Below are positions 47,099-60,282 of a stretch of 64,000 nucleotides of DNA, piece by piece. Numbering within the stretch: position 1 is the stretch's first letter; every line of letters starts with the position of its first letter. Origin of the DNA: Paramecium octaurelia (Eukaryota > Ciliophora > Oligohymenophorea > Peniculida > Parameciidae); assembly GCA_905182995.1 (NCBI GenBank), contig CAJJDP010000160.1, positions 1 through 64,000 of the forward strand, read 5' to 3'. Both the position numbers and the translations under genes were made by a program. The notes beneath the pieces were generated by a model, which ran no database searches, was not told where the DNA came from, and saw only the letters and a list, made by a program, of their open reading frames with translations.

Positions 47099-48565
47099 AT
47101 GATTCATAAAGAAATCCCTTTTAAAGAAACTCTGAAAAGTTCAGTACCCATTCTAAAACCAAAGTTCAGTTCAATTCATAGAACACAAAATGACGAAGAA
47201 ATCAATGAAAATATTGAAAATTCAGAACATCAATTAGAACTCTTCAGATCATTAACTACTAAAAATGTGATTAATGTAATCAGAGTTTAAACTGTCAATG
47301 ATCGATGGATTGGTATTTAGCTTAAAGATCCTTATGTAACTTGTGGATGGTTACTGTCAGAAGTCATAAGGAAATTTAGTTAATTAGAATTAAACTATGA
47401 TCCATTTAATATTGTAGGATTCAAAACCAACAACATTCATCTGGATTATCAGCTAAGTTGTTTACACCTTTTGCTACCTAACTTAAATGGAGTTCTCCTA
47501 ATTCCACAACTACGTCAAGGATTGAAAGAACCTATCAATATAGACTGGTTTGAAATAATAAAGAAAATAGGGGCTGGCAGCTTTTCTGTTGTTTATTTAG
47601 TTAGAAATAAAGAAAATGGATAGTTTTATGCTATGAAGGTTACTGACAAATAATTAATGGCAGAAAATGAGAAGGAAGACTTAGTTAACAAGGAAAGATA
47701 GATTCTTACTAAATTAAATCACAAAAGGATAATTACTTTACATGCTGCTTTCTAATCAGTATGATATTTAATTAACCTCGTAGAAATCCAAGCTATACTT
47801 TATTTTTGATTATTGTCCAGGTGGAGAATTGTATTATCATTTGAGAAACCAAAAAAGGTTTAATGAAGATCAAGCTAAATGGATATTTGTATAAATATTA
47901 GATGCTATTCAATATCTTCATTCTAATAATATCATTTATAGAGATTTAAAACCAGAGAATATTTTAATTGATTTAGATGGCTATCCTAAATTAATCGACT
48001 TTGGATTAAGTAAAATTGTAGAAAGTCAAGAGGATCTGAATTTTTCATTTTGTGGATCTTTTGAGTACATGGCTCCTGAAATGATATCATTGAAAGGACA
48101 TAACTACACAATAGATTATTATTAATTAGGTATATTGTTGTATGAGATGGTTGCTGGAATTCCTCCATTTTATGCAAAAACTAGACAAGAGATGATTAAA
48201 AATATTTTGTCGAAACAAATCCATTTTCCGAAATTCTTTTCAAAAAATTTAGTTGATCTCATCTCTCATTTGTGCAATAAAAATGTAGACGAGCGATTAT
48301 GTGGAAAAAGTAGAAAATCAAATTTATAATAGAAATCTTATAGCATCCCTGGCTCTAGGGTTTCATACGAAAAATGCCAATTAAATACAAAATAGATTCT
48401 TTTCATATTGATAAATTGTTTATGGATTAATTGACAAAAGACATTGAAAGTGGGCCCAGATGTATAGTTGAAGAAATTAATCTATAGACAATGGCGTAAT
48501 CAATAAAAGAGGAGGATTGGTGCTCTTTTGAAAAATTTTAAACTTTTTACTACAAAAAATAATGA
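47099..48565 (+). CDS. AGC-type Ser/Thr protein kinase
   Basis: ATG 47099 to TGA 48563-48565; introns of 25 nt (about 47759) and 23 nt (about 48309) give 472 aa. About 160 N-terminal residues look like a small Ras-binding/ubiquitin-like fold but are unassigned. The kinase domain has G-loop GAGSFSVVYL, catalytic Lys in YAMKV, YRDLKPEN, DFG as LIDFGLSK, activation/P+1 CGSFEYMAPE, and ends HPWLQGF; the C-tail DWCSFEKFQTFYYK resembles the AGC turn/hydrophobic tail. The subdomain IX D-x-W-x-x-G has Tyr instead of Trp (DYYQLG). Residues for ATP binding and catalysis look intact. An alternative upstream TTG is not credible as a start. Confidence 0.85.
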
Positions 48566-48603
48566 TTGAATATAAAAAATGATTGTTATAATTTAAAATT
48601 AAT

Positions 48604-49549
48604 ATGTAAGATAGTTAAACCCTGAAGGATTTATAGATTTAACTCAACAGATTTATCAGCAGACTGGAAGAATTAGAGCGAGAAAATAAATACTTAAAGG
48701 AATAGGTATTGAATTAATAATGCTAATTGATGTAAAATGTAAAAATAATTGATGCAAAATATTAAAAAATTCATCGTAAGTAAAATAAATAATTAAACAA
48801 AGATATTTGAAGTGTCTATATAAATATGGTATGTCTTAGAGTTGTCTAACCAATATGATTACACAATATAATAAATTAATCGATAAATTTGGAATCGATG
48901 ACACGATAAAAATGGATCTAAAAAGTTGTACTCAAAAATATGGGGTTATTTATGAAAAGAATAAGATAATTGATGAAGAAGAGATGAACAATATTATAAA
49001 CGAGAGAATCTCAAAAGAAAGTGAAGAAATATATACGCTGTTCTTTCCAACAAAAGCATTTCAATACTTAACAGATAATGATTCATTGTATTGCATAGTA
49101 TTATATGTAGATAAAATACTAGTACTTTTTAATCATTACAATCCCAAAGATTTAGAATGCAAAATTCATTGTAAAATAATTCAGAAATGATCACAGACAA
49201 TTCTGATGATACTATAATCAACAATTTAACTACTTAAAGGTACTTAGAAAAACTTTAATTTGATTACCAGAATGATCAAACTTTACATTATCCTAAAACT
49301 TTCAAAGTAGAGAAGCTATTATAATAAACAAATAGAGATCTAAGTTTGTAAAATATTACAGAAAGATCACAAAAATAGAAATTTGAAAAAAGAGGAGACA
49401 ATAAATAGGAACAATTTAAAATTTCACCACTAAAATCATTGAATTAATCAGGTATTGAAGACAGAGTGAAAAGATTTGATAATTAAGAGAATGAGGGAGG
49501 GTATCCTAGGAGGAGATCAAGAGCGGATAGAATTAAATAGCAATAATGA
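48604..49549 (+). CDS. Hypothetical coiled-coil protein
   Basis: ATG 48604 to TGA 49547-49549; introns of 23 nt (near 48786) and 26 nt (near 49171) restore one frame of 298 aa. The N-terminus is a Leu-heptad coiled coil (RLEELERENKYLKEQ), then a compact helical part (KLIDKFGIDDTIKMD..., FFPTKAFQYL), then a basic, disordered C-terminus (GGYPRRRSRADRIK). No family recognised; same strand as neighbours, 38 bp after the kinase stop. Confidence 0.65.
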
Positions 49550-49962
49550 TATATGAAATTAATTTACTTTATTTATAAGAAGTAATATCCTAATTTTTAT
49601 ATAAATGAATTAAGTTCAAAGTAAAGATAAAGACTTTAGGTTTTGATTCTGAAATAAAAATAACTGAATTTAATCTGACATTATTGATCCATTATATATA
49701 TAATTTAATTGATTGAGTTAACGCAAATTTATAGAATCAAAAAGGAGAAGAAGCAACATTTTTGAAATTCTCATATCAAATTCGGATGATATTTATGCAT
49801 AATATGTATTAAAATAAATATTGATTTGAGAAGGTTCTTAAGTAAATGTTTAATTGGTATTTTTTGAATCGCAAGGAAGAATAGAACATTCTATGATTTT
49901 CTAAGACATTCTAAATATGTGTTTGCGTAAGAGATAGTTAATTAAATAAATATTATAAATTA

Positions 49963-50950
49963 ATGTCGAAATCTCGTAGTCAATCATCTATACCTGCATT
50001 TTTATAGAAAACGTATGATATATTGGAAGTATGATGCTCAATTTTATTAAAAGAATCCTCAATTGTAAGATATTGTTGGTTGGAATGAAGATGGTTCAGG
50101 TTTCCTTGTGAAAAACGTGATAGCCTTCTAAGATTAGGTTCTTCCAATGTACTTTAAACATAGAAACTTTGCATCCTTTGTTCGCTAAGTAAATATCAAG
50201 AGTCAAATTTCATAGATGAATATGTATGGGTTCCATAAGTCAAGGAGTGATTTAAAAGAAAATGAGTTCATTCATCCCCATTTTAAGAAGGACTAAAGGT
50301 ATTTTTTAATGTTATTCAAGAAATCTTTTGAAAAAAATAAAAAGAAAGTCTGGTGAACATAATGATGAGCAATTTGCAATAATGGAACTTAAACCACATA
50401 GAAATACCAATTTATAAGATGTTTATTATTAAGTTTTATTATTAATTAGAAATAAATTCAAGAAATATTAGCAAAATAACAGGAGTTAGAGAAAGTTTGT
50501 AAAATATTAATTGAGTAGAATAATAAAATATTATCATGCAATCAACAACTTAGAAATCAATTGGTTTAGGAAAGGTATATATCTGAATTAATTAGATTCA
50601 ATGGTAATAAAAAGATTCAGAAGCTAAAGGATTATTTTTTAGGATAATAATAAATTCAAACTCTGGAAGAGGATCCTCTACAAGTAATCATATTGAATTA
50701 GAATTAGAAAAGATAATCAGCAGCATTATATTAGGCCCTAGAATCAGATAATGAAGATCTGATTGTTGCGAATAAAAAAAAAGTGAAGGAAGACGACTCT
50801 GATAGTACTATTGAAAGAATGGATAATCAATACTCGAACCCACCTTTGATGTTGACAAATGCTGAGCACTAAGATTTATAAGACTTAAATGATGATGGAA
50901 TAATTCAATTGTTGAGAGATCAACAATTGGATGATTTATACTTTGATTGA
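49963..50950 (+). CDS. HSF: Heat shock transcription factor
   Basis: ATG 49963 to TGA 50948-50950; introns of 25, 27, 22 and 29 nt give 294 aa. The first 100 residues are an HSF DNA-binding domain: PAFLQKTYDILE, IVGWNEDGSGFLV, PMYFKHRNFASFVRQ split by an intron from MNMYGFHKSR, then HPHFKKDQR and KIKRKSG. A Leu-rich heptad region (about 150-190) should form the trimerisation coil, and the acidic C-terminus (DDSDSTIERMD..., DLYFD) may be the activation domain. HSFs bind nGAAn repeats and drive chaperone genes. The contig repeat starts at 50652 inside the 3' end. Confidence 0.93.
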
Positions 50951-51961
50951 TCTATTAAAAAAAATATGAATAAAAATAATAATAATGGAATGAATTAATA
51001 TTTATGATTCTATTTTATATTCTTTATCCACTATTATCCTAATTATCTGAATCTGAGAATTACTTTTGAGAAGATTTAAACTGCATTTTAATAAACAAAA
51101 AAATAATTGAATTATTGCATTTTACTGGATTTAATAGCCCATTTTAAGCTATCTAAGTTCAAAATTTGATAACCAAAATTACTAGACTAAAGTAGGAAAA
51201 ACTGAAATTAAATTAGTCAATTAACTTTTGATCTATAAATTTGAGTAAATTTAATAGGATATATTTGTAATTAATGTTAATACCAAAAATCAAAATAAAG
51301 TTTGATTTAAATATTACTTCAAATTTATTGATAAACAGGTAAAGAAAATTTATAGTTTTTAGTCCTTGCTCAAATCCTTATATCTGATTATTTTTAATGA
51401 ATTTACGTATACATCAAAGATATAATCATAGATGATTGATATTGAATATTATTAGATTTGGACTTAATTTTTTTTTAATTATTAAACTAAAGCTAATTTA
51501 ATCAAAAAATTTAAGTGATTTATGCATTTGTATACAGTCCAATCTAGATGGAAATTGAAATGCTGAAATAGATACAATTTTCAGACAAAAAGAGATAGCT
51601 AAAAATGTTTAGAGTGATTATTATAATTAAGTAATTTATATGTTATATCTGTTTAATTGACAGAATTCCTTCTTTAGTTAAAGTAGAAAATTAAATAATC
51701 AATGTTCTTCAATAAAAATATCTAATTAAATTTTATATAAGAAAAGGCAAATTTAATATGAGTCAAATTAATTGCAATAGAGAGTAATATATATACTTTA
51801 ATAATTACTTTTCTTTTGTGCATTTCAAAATGAATTTAAGTTGAGCCAATATTAATCCAAAAATTTGAATGCAATTGAATTTAGAATAGCTCGTATCAAA
51901 AATTTTGTATTGATGGTATCATGAAAATTTAAAAATATTGGAAATTATTATTGGATTCTAA
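50652..51961. repeat. Contig-overlap duplication, left copy (N at 51962)
   Basis: 50652-51961 recurs exactly at 51963-53272 (offset 1311), one N between. Contains the HSF 3' end and about 1 kb of flank. Confidence 0.9.
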
Positions 51962-51962
51962 N

Positions 51963-52261
51963 AAATTCAAACTCTGGAAGAGGATCCTCTACAAGTAATC
52001 ATATTGAATTAGAATTAGAAAAGATAATCAGCAGCATTATATTAGGCCCTAGAATCAGATAATGAAGATCTGATTGTTGCGAATAAAAAAAAAGTGAAGG
52101 AAGACGACTCTGATAGTACTATTGAAAGAATGGATAATCAATACTCGAACCCACCTTTGATGTTGACAAATGCTGAGCACTAAGATTTATAAGACTTAAA
52201 TGATGATGGAATAATTCAATTGTTGAGAGATCAACAATTGGATGATTTATACTTTGATTGA
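51963..52261 (+). pseudogene. HSF C-terminus, right contig copy
   Basis: Equals 50652-50950 shifted by 1311. No start, no DNA-binding domain. Artefactual. Confidence 0.85.
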
Positions 52262-53410
52262 TCTATTAAAAAAAATATGAATAAAAATAATAATAATGGA
52301 ATGAATTAATATTTATGATTCTATTTTATATTCTTTATCCACTATTATCCTAATTATCTGAATCTGAGAATTACTTTTGAGAAGATTTAAACTGCATTTT
52401 AATAAACAAAAAAATAATTGAATTATTGCATTTTACTGGATTTAATAGCCCATTTTAAGCTATCTAAGTTCAAAATTTGATAACCAAAATTACTAGACTA
52501 AAGTAGGAAAAACTGAAATTAAATTAGTCAATTAACTTTTGATCTATAAATTTGAGTAAATTTAATAGGATATATTTGTAATTAATGTTAATACCAAAAA
52601 TCAAAATAAAGTTTGATTTAAATATTACTTCAAATTTATTGATAAACAGGTAAAGAAAATTTATAGTTTTTAGTCCTTGCTCAAATCCTTATATCTGATT
52701 ATTTTTAATGAATTTACGTATACATCAAAGATATAATCATAGATGATTGATATTGAATATTATTAGATTTGGACTTAATTTTTTTTTAATTATTAAACTA
52801 AAGCTAATTTAATCAAAAAATTTAAGTGATTTATGCATTTGTATACAGTCCAATCTAGATGGAAATTGAAATGCTGAAATAGATACAATTTTCAGACAAA
52901 AAGAGATAGCTAAAAATGTTTAGAGTGATTATTATAATTAAGTAATTTATATGTTATATCTGTTTAATTGACAGAATTCCTTCTTTAGTTAAAGTAGAAA
53001 ATTAAATAATCAATGTTCTTCAATAAAAATATCTAATTAAATTTTATATAAGAAAAGGCAAATTTAATATGAGTCAAATTAATTGCAATAGAGAGTAATA
53101 TATATACTTTAATAATTACTTTTCTTTTGTGCATTTCAAAATGAATTTAAGTTGAGCCAATATTAATCCAAAAATTTGAATGCAATTGAATTTAGAATAG
53201 CTCGTATCAAAAATTTTGTATTGATGGTATCATGAAAATTTAAAAATATTGGAAATTATTATTGGATTCTAAATTTAGTTATTTTGGAAATCTAATACAA
53301 ATACATCAGCTGACCTAAACTTTGGCTAATTCAATTATCATGGAATGAGGTTCTTTATTAATTATATAATATATTATAACAAATGTATAATTTCTTTTAA
53401 TATCTAATAA
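52262..53410. other. Intergenic region (copy of 50951-51961 plus unique end)
   Basis: Very AT-rich; no gene, RNA gene or structured repeat seen apart from the contig duplication. Unique sequence resumes after 53272. Confidence 0.55.
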
Positions 53411-54663
53411 ATGGATCATTCGAATATCTGTTCTGCTGATTTGGACTAATTGCACATTGTAATTCAATAGAAAATATTTGGCAAAGAAGATACCTTAAAA
53501 AGTGTGACCATGAAATTCATTGAAAAATACAAAAAAACAAATATTTTAGAGCAAGATAAAAAGTAATATATCAATATATTTAGACTTTTAGAAAGATTTT
53601 CCTTGAGACTCTAAGAATTGATGGAGAAATGCAAATCTCAAGATCAAATAGAGTACTTATAGTCAATTCAAAGGAAATTAGCATCAATGAGTTTCATTCG
53701 ATTTCTTGAAGTTCTGCATTCAACAATTGATTAGAAAGCAAATGAAACAGTAAATTAACAAAATAAATAATCCTAAGGATGGCAAATCAATAACAAATTA
53801 AATAAGAATCTTTTTTAATTTTACGATGATCAATTTTGGAAATTGTATGGTCTTCTTTCATTGAATTAGTATTAAAATATTGATATCAAAGAGATCACAT
53901 AGACAGCATGATATAATATTACTAATCAAAATAAGAGAATGTCGAGAGGCTCTTAAAACTTAGTATGGAAAGGAATAAGTAGTTTAATTACTTATAACAA
54001 TAAAAACCACCTCCATAAGTGGATGTATTCCATAGAAATCACAAGACTCCAGTTTCCTTTTTGAATAGGACAATAGATCCATCTCGACATACTAGAAATC
54101 AGCGAATTCGTGAGGCCATGACTTCGAATATCAAACTTAGCAATTATACAGTATTAACCAGAAGTCCAAAAAAGCAATCTAGACCAACATCGAAAGAAGT
54201 ACATTCTGAAAATGAATAATTTTTCTCATAATTATTGGATAGAAGATCAAAACTTAATTCACAAGATAAATCAAATAGTTTCTACTTGTTGTGTGAATCC
54301 AATGCTAAGGAGAAAGTATTGAATTAGGTGCATTTGCAATTAAATTCCTTTCCTTAACAAAGCTCATTAGATCTTAAAGCTTCGGCTTAAAGGAAGATAA
54401 GTTCTATAGATTTAAATTGTAAATAATTACAAATAAATATAGAATCATTCAATTAATAAATTATATAATCTGAGTCTGCTACTCCAAAGAAATAATAGAA
54501 AAAATAGAGATTCATTTAAAAAATCAACCAAACATTTTACCAATAATTGTTCCCTACTTGTAAAATAAGAAACAGAGGATTTGCTGCAATGAGAAATTAG
54601 TTATTTAATGAATCCAGAGCATTGAATTGTTTGAACATTACTATTAGTAATTATAAAGTATGA
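53411..54663 (+). CDS. Hypothetical Gln/Ser-rich protein
   Basis: ATG 53411 to TGA 54661-54663. One 23 nt intron at about 53876 joins two frames and leaves 409 aa. The N-terminal 150 residues are mostly helical (ILEQDKKQY...FRLLERFSLRLQELMEK; FWKLYGLLSLN); the rest is basic and disordered with S/T-P sites (HKTPVS, TRSPKK, ATPKK) that look like kinase targets. No family recognised. Confidence 0.6.
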
Positions 54664-54853
54664 ACTCTTCATTAACTCCCAAAATGTGACACATAATGAT
54701 TCTAATTGTATAATTGTTTAATTGTAAATAAGAATAATTTTAATTTCTGTAAACATGATTATAGAGTGCATAGCATTTTTTATCAGAATCACTCAAAAAA
54801 CATTTGAATTTCTAAGGCTAACTCCTTTAATAGTATTCATAATCAAGAAAAGC

Positions 54854-55735
54854 ATGTGGTACGGATTCTTTACGATTTTGGCATTGGCAACAATTTTAAG
54901 AGCCTATTTCTCTTATATTCCATAGATGAATTAAAGAGTTCAAATTCAGTATCACTTGATAAATGGGAAATATTATGGATTTGTATTCGATCGTTCATTT
55001 AAAAATATTTGCTAAGTTTCCAATTCAGACATCATACTAGAATTTTAATCTTCTACGTTAAAATTTTAAAAGAATTTTTTATGTGAATCTGTTATTTTTG
55101 AGGGTGATAATGAGATTGAATTTTAAGATGAATATTACGAAATTCAATTCAATATTGATGCAAACTATTTAATGCCAAATTAGAAAACCATTGTGGAATT
55201 AACTTCATATCTAATAACCGATGACAACAATAAGAATTTCAAATAGCAAAACCTCATAAAATTGGGAGAATAATATCACTTAGTAAAATTCATATTTCAT
55301 TTAGTCCATATTTAAATTTCTTCCATTCCGGATTATCATTAAAGTGTTTAAGAAATTATCTGAAGTACTAGATCTACATGATAGCTATGCTAAGACTGGG
55401 GAGATCAAACTATTTAATCATATTCCAAATTAGAACATAAAAATTAAAGCAATTATTTTGGAGATGATTGCTTATGAGTAAACACATATATTTAATAAGA
55501 GCCGCATAGTTTAGTTCAGAAATTAATTTTGTACCACATCTGTCTGGTATAAGATATTACCTCTATTATTATTTCTTTTCAACTCTTACTTTAGGAACGT
55601 TCTTACTCACATTGATATTCATAATATTTTGGGAAGTAATTTAAGTAGTATTACAAATAGATTGTCTTTAATGTCAACCTATGGGTTTTTATCCTGGGAA
55701 TCATCAGATCCATACTTGTAGCTTTAAGGGAATGA
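54854..55735 (+). CDS. Seipin-like ER lipid-droplet protein
   Basis: ATG 54854 to TGA 55733-55735; introns of 22, 22 and 25 nt give 270 aa. Architecture is that of seipin: short N-terminus with a membrane helix (FFTILALATIL), a lumenal beta-sandwich with FKFLPFRIII...VLDLHDSY and IPNQNIKIKAIILEMIAYE, then L-S-G-I-R-Y-Y-L-Y-Y and a second helix STLTLGTFLLTLIFIIFW. The G-(L/I)-R-Y-x-(M/L)-Y step into TM2 is the best seipin marker. Seipin marks ER sites of lipid droplet formation. The first part of the lumenal domain is divergent. Confidence 0.7.
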
Positions 55736-55867
55736 AGTATTTGTTGTTTATATTATAAATGGATAATTTTTATAATAAAAACTATATTAACGATTTAAAT
55801 GGTGATCCCTATTTGACGCATTAACACAATTGTTAATGTTTTATTAATTATATCACGAATAATAAAA

Positions 55868-56239
55868 ATGGATCGCTGCCTCATTATATGTCCTTGTTGC
55901 TAGATTCAGGTAGGGTTTCTAAATTGTTGTACTTGTTATAAGCATTATGAATTTTTGCTATGCAATGGTTTACCTGTGGCTTGTCCAATTTGTGTGAATG
56001 TAAGTATTTATGGCTATTTCAAATAGATTAAATTGGATACCTATTATCAAAGTGACCAGGACGTGGAATTACATAGAAATTGTTATAAAAACTATAAAAG
56101 AATGTTTTATCATTGTCAGTGTTGTAATGGATATTTCTGTACTTGTGTGTAAGATATTTCTATTAAAACTTTAAGCGAAAAGCAACTGAAAAAAAACATA
56201 GTTTTAAATCCTTGCCCATTGCTCAAAAGAAAGGTTTGA
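55868..56239 (+). CDS. Small cysteine-rich, zinc-binding-like protein
   Basis: ATG 55868 to TGA 56237-56239; one 27 nt intron (about 56000-56026) gives 114 aa with about 17 Cys. Pairs such as C-P-C-C, N-C-C-T-C, C-P-I-C, C-Q-C-C and C-T-C suggest several zinc sites; it lacks a signal peptide. Not a standard RING or B-box spacing. A related LITAF-like or DHHC-like reading is not supported. Family unknown. Confidence 0.6.
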
Positions 56240-56664
56240 GAGTTTTAAATTAATCGTTAAACTAATGATCTCGAGTTTTTATGTATCCATGTATCGTATA
56301 TTAATATGAAATTTTGATATTACTATATAAACCAGTCACAAATTTAGGATATTGCTTCCTTAAACAACTAATCTAGTAGAAAATAAAGCTCAGTTAATTT
56401 TATTGGATTAATAAACATCAACACATAATATTTTTAAGCCAAATCTTCTGAGACTCAAGTTTAAGCTCAAAAGAAAGTACTTTCCAATTCTCAATAATTG
56501 CATTATTACTTAATGAGAAAATTTATAATATATTAGCACGTGTTAAGAATCATTCTTTAATTTGATTTGTAGAAATTAATATATTCGAAGAATCAATTGT
56601 ATGTTCGAAGGGGAAATATCAAGAATATTATTCTTAGATTCTATTAAATTATAATTTAAGTATA

Positions 56665-58345
56665 TCAAACTTTAGGCTTCACACTTACGTTTTCTTTATA
56701 TAGATCAGCTTGTATTTACCTTACTTTCTTGATAGGTCCCTTAGGATTCACTGTTTGAACTATTAATCATTATAATTGAGAAAGTACTTCTAGTCCTGGG
56801 AGATATTTATCTATCTGTCAATATTTAGGTTGGAGTAACTGAATCTTCATTTGTTTAAGTCTTAAATTAAAATTAAAAAACATTACAATTTTGGCCGCAT
56901 AATTAAATTATTCAATATTGTACGCGATATCATCCTTAGATTATCTACAAGACAAACTTTGTTAATCAGTTGAATTGAGCATATCTGTTAGATTAAAATG
57001 AAGAGAGTCTGCTTCACTTTTCTGAATTGAAGTCGGCAATAATTTAATTATACCCAAGTGTCCTTGACTTAAAGTATTCTTAGATATAGAAATTATTTAC
57101 TTTTTGATGTCCAGGTTAACGAGAAGAATTGTAATCATTAGAAAGATTATTTTTTTTGTGTTTAATTTATTTAGGAGTTAAATTCTTAATTTCTTAGAGA
57201 TTAACTTAACAAAGAGCATTTTCATAGAATTTATTCTTGCTCTTCTATCTTGTAAGTTGAGTTTAAATAGTTTTTAATTGTTGTTCTTTTTTGAGAGACT
57301 CATCAAAAAGGAGAGCCTATTTTCTTTGAAAATCATTTTTCAATTTAAGAGCAACAACTTAGCATTATTCAGCAATTTTTTTTTCATTATGCAACTTTTT
57401 CGTTAATTCAGTCTTTTATTCAACTAATTGAGTTTCTTTATCATGTAATTGTTGACTCAAGATTTTAAGTTAAGAATCTAATTTATAATTGATCTCCCTA
57501 AAATAGAAATGAATTAAACAAATTACTTATATTCTAAGAGTTGTTTTTCCAAGATTATTTTGTCTTATTCAATTTGTGTAAGCTTTGTTGCTTGTATTAA
57601 TTCTCTTTGTTAAGTATTCATCTGATATTGATTGTTCTAATAGATGGTCTCATTGTGTGCTTAGTTTAAATCAGCGATTTATTACATTAAGCTTCTTTAC
57701 TAATTTAATTGTTATATTTACTGCAAATTCATGAGTCTTGTTTAATTCTTCAACTGTCTTTTCCATTCTCTCTTTGTCCCTGCATTCGCAATCTAATTAA
57801 TAAGTAAGCTCTTTCAGTTTCAATTTGAGACAATTCAAATCCTATTGGATAGTAAGATGTGAGTATACATATTCGAAAATAGATTTCTGATTAGTAAGGG
57901 CTTCAGTGAATTCACGAGCCAGTCCTTCTTTTTCAATCTCATTTTATTTTATGATTGAATCCAATTGTTATTGCAAATCAGGACATTTTAGACATTTTCT
58001 AAGTATTAATGATTTGTACTTACTTTGTTTCTAATTCTTAATAGTCTAATTATAATTGGTTATAATCATTTTATAATTATATAAACTCCTGAGATTTCTT
58101 ACGATGCTTAAATATTATTGCTATAATACTTGATATTCAAGAATGATGATTTTTTCTTGAAGAGTGGTTTTCAGATTGGTTAATTCTTATTAATGCAGTT
58201 AATTTAACAAATGAATTTCTTTGCCCTTATCTTAATTTTCCATATCACGCATGGCTTGCATTAAGGATTCATTAAGCTTTTTGAGATTAATCTCTCTATC
58301 TAGAGCCTCCTTGAGTTGCATCTCTAATAAAACAGATTTATTCAT
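56665..58345 (-). CDS. Long coiled-coil protein
   Basis: ATG at 58345 (MNKSVLLEMQLKEALDREIN), TGA near 56667-56665 if a 31 nt terminal intron is used, or a few bases upstream otherwise. Nearly the whole product is a Glu/Lys/Gln/Leu heptad coiled coil of about 500 residues with scattered small introns that I did not all place; the C-terminus is basic. Likely cytoskeletal or basal-body related by analogy, but no specific homologue recognised. Confidence 0.6.
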
Positions 58346-58500
58346 TAACTGTTTATTATATATATATAAAATGCAATTATAAATAATATATTGTTTAGAT
58401 CAATTGGACAAATTGTATGAAATAGACGAAATGCACAATTCAATGGAGAGATGTTGAATGATTTAATGTGTGCTTTAGATTAATTAAAAATTATATTAAA

Positions 58501-60242
58501 ATGTAATTTAATGAAGACACAAAGAAGTTCTTGACTCCTGAAATGATGAAATCGATGTCTTAAATGTGCGCAAACATGAGTGATGATCAATTGAGACAAT
58601 ATGCCTAGATGGGAGGAATGGGGAACGTGGATCCTTCGTTCATGAGACAACAAATGGGTCAAGTCAAGAATATGAGAGACGAGGATCTACAAAGATAAGT
58701 CAATCAAGTATTGTATCTATCTCTATTTAGACTCGTCCAGAGGATATAGAAAGAGCAAAATAAAGAATTTAGGGACAACAACCATAATCATAATAATAGT
58801 AGCAAAACCCATAGAGTGACTAATTTCCAATAATTAACAAATTAAAAAATTAAGGCAATGATGCATTCAAATCACAAGATTATGAGAAGGCTGCATCCAA
58901 ATATTACGAAGCCATATCTGAAATCGAAGAAATGTGGGAGAATAATGCTTATTTAAAAAGTGACACAATTAAAAAATAAGAATTGAAACTTTTGGAACAT
59001 TCTTGCAGATTGAATTATTGTAATGTGAAGGCTAAACAATCCTAATATGATGTTGTGTTACGTTAAGCCAAGAAAGTCTTAGAAGATGATGATTAAAATG
59101 GAAAAGCCAATTTCAGAATGGGTCAAGCTCTCTTTGAAACAAAAAAGTATCACGAGGCTCTTAAGTATCTGGAAATCGCATCTCAGAAATTATCAAATGA
59201 TGAAACCGTTCAAATTATGTATAAGCAAGCCTAAAACCAAATAAGTAATTTAAATGCAAATCCTGCTGCATAATAGGAAGAAAAGGGAAATCAAAATGAA
59301 TAACCTAAATAAACTTAAAAATAACAAAAGGAAAACTAAGACAGCGAGGAGTAACAATAAAAAAAGCCAAAAATCAAATTGTCTTCTGTTGACACCAACT
59401 CAGAGGAATTCTAAAATTTAAAGTAGAAGGTACAAACTTCTAAAGAAGATGGTTTAATTGTTGATGAGGAGATTTCAACTACAAAAAGTAAAAGTAATAA
59501 ACCAAGCACTTAATAAACTGAATCTCAAAATGTAAATAAAACACCAGAAGATCCACAATTTCAATAGTAATTCGACCAATTTAAAAATATGGTAATGTCA
59601 ATAGCTATTATAGTCTCCTGAATAATTAAACTACATGACTAATACTTTGAAATCTATGGATAAAGGGTTCTTGAAATAAATGATGAAGTAGTAGAGTGGA
59701 GTGGAGATGTCAGATTAATAAATAGAAATGATGTAAACTATGATGACACCTGAAATGTTATCATAAATGAAAAATATAGATCCAGCAGTTTTAAAATAGT
59801 AAAAATCATAATAATAATCATAATAATAATCATAATCCTCATAATAACAACAACCTGTTTAATCAACTTAATAGTCAAATTATCAAAACGTACCTTAAGC
59901 CTAAACTGCAGCTTAACAAATGCCATAAAATCTGTAAGGATTAGCATAGAATCCCTAAATGCTTGGAATGGTCATCGATCAATTAAAAGCTAATCCCCAA
60001 ATGTTAAAAATGATGGCTCCTGCGTTTGGGGGCAACAATGCTATTACATAATACATTGATTCTGCAAGGTGAGGTGTTTATCTCATATTTTTAGTCCAGA
60101 GTAGTTATCAAAGGTGGTGGGTAGATTGGCCATATTCTTAAAGTTTTTATTAATGTTGTATAGAGCATGGTTGATGGTGAAAAACCAATGGAAATTTATA
60201 TTGGGGTTCCTCTTGGCATACTTATATTTTAAATTATTTTGA
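58501..60242 (+). CDS. OEP61/TPR7-like TPR co-chaperone with C-terminal TM anchor
   Basis: ATG 58501 to TGA 60240-60242; introns of 23, 22 and 26 nt give 556 aa. N-terminal Met-rich STI1-like block (FLTPEMMKSMSQM, VDPSFMRQQM, VKNMRDEDLQRQV), a three-TPR domain (about 95-235: KLKNQGNDAFKSQDY, KANFRMGQALFETKKY), a Gln/Ser-rich acidic linker, a second Met/Pro-rich block with ANPQMLKMMAP, and a C-terminal membrane helix WKFILGFLLAYLYFKLF. This matches plant OEP61/TPR7, which binds Hsp70/Hsp90 at the ER or organelle surface and receives precursor proteins. The TPR carboxylate-clamp residues were not checked one by one. Confidence 0.72.
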
Positions 60243-60282
60243 ATTCTAAAAAAAGAATAAGTTATTAAATTCATAATTATTA

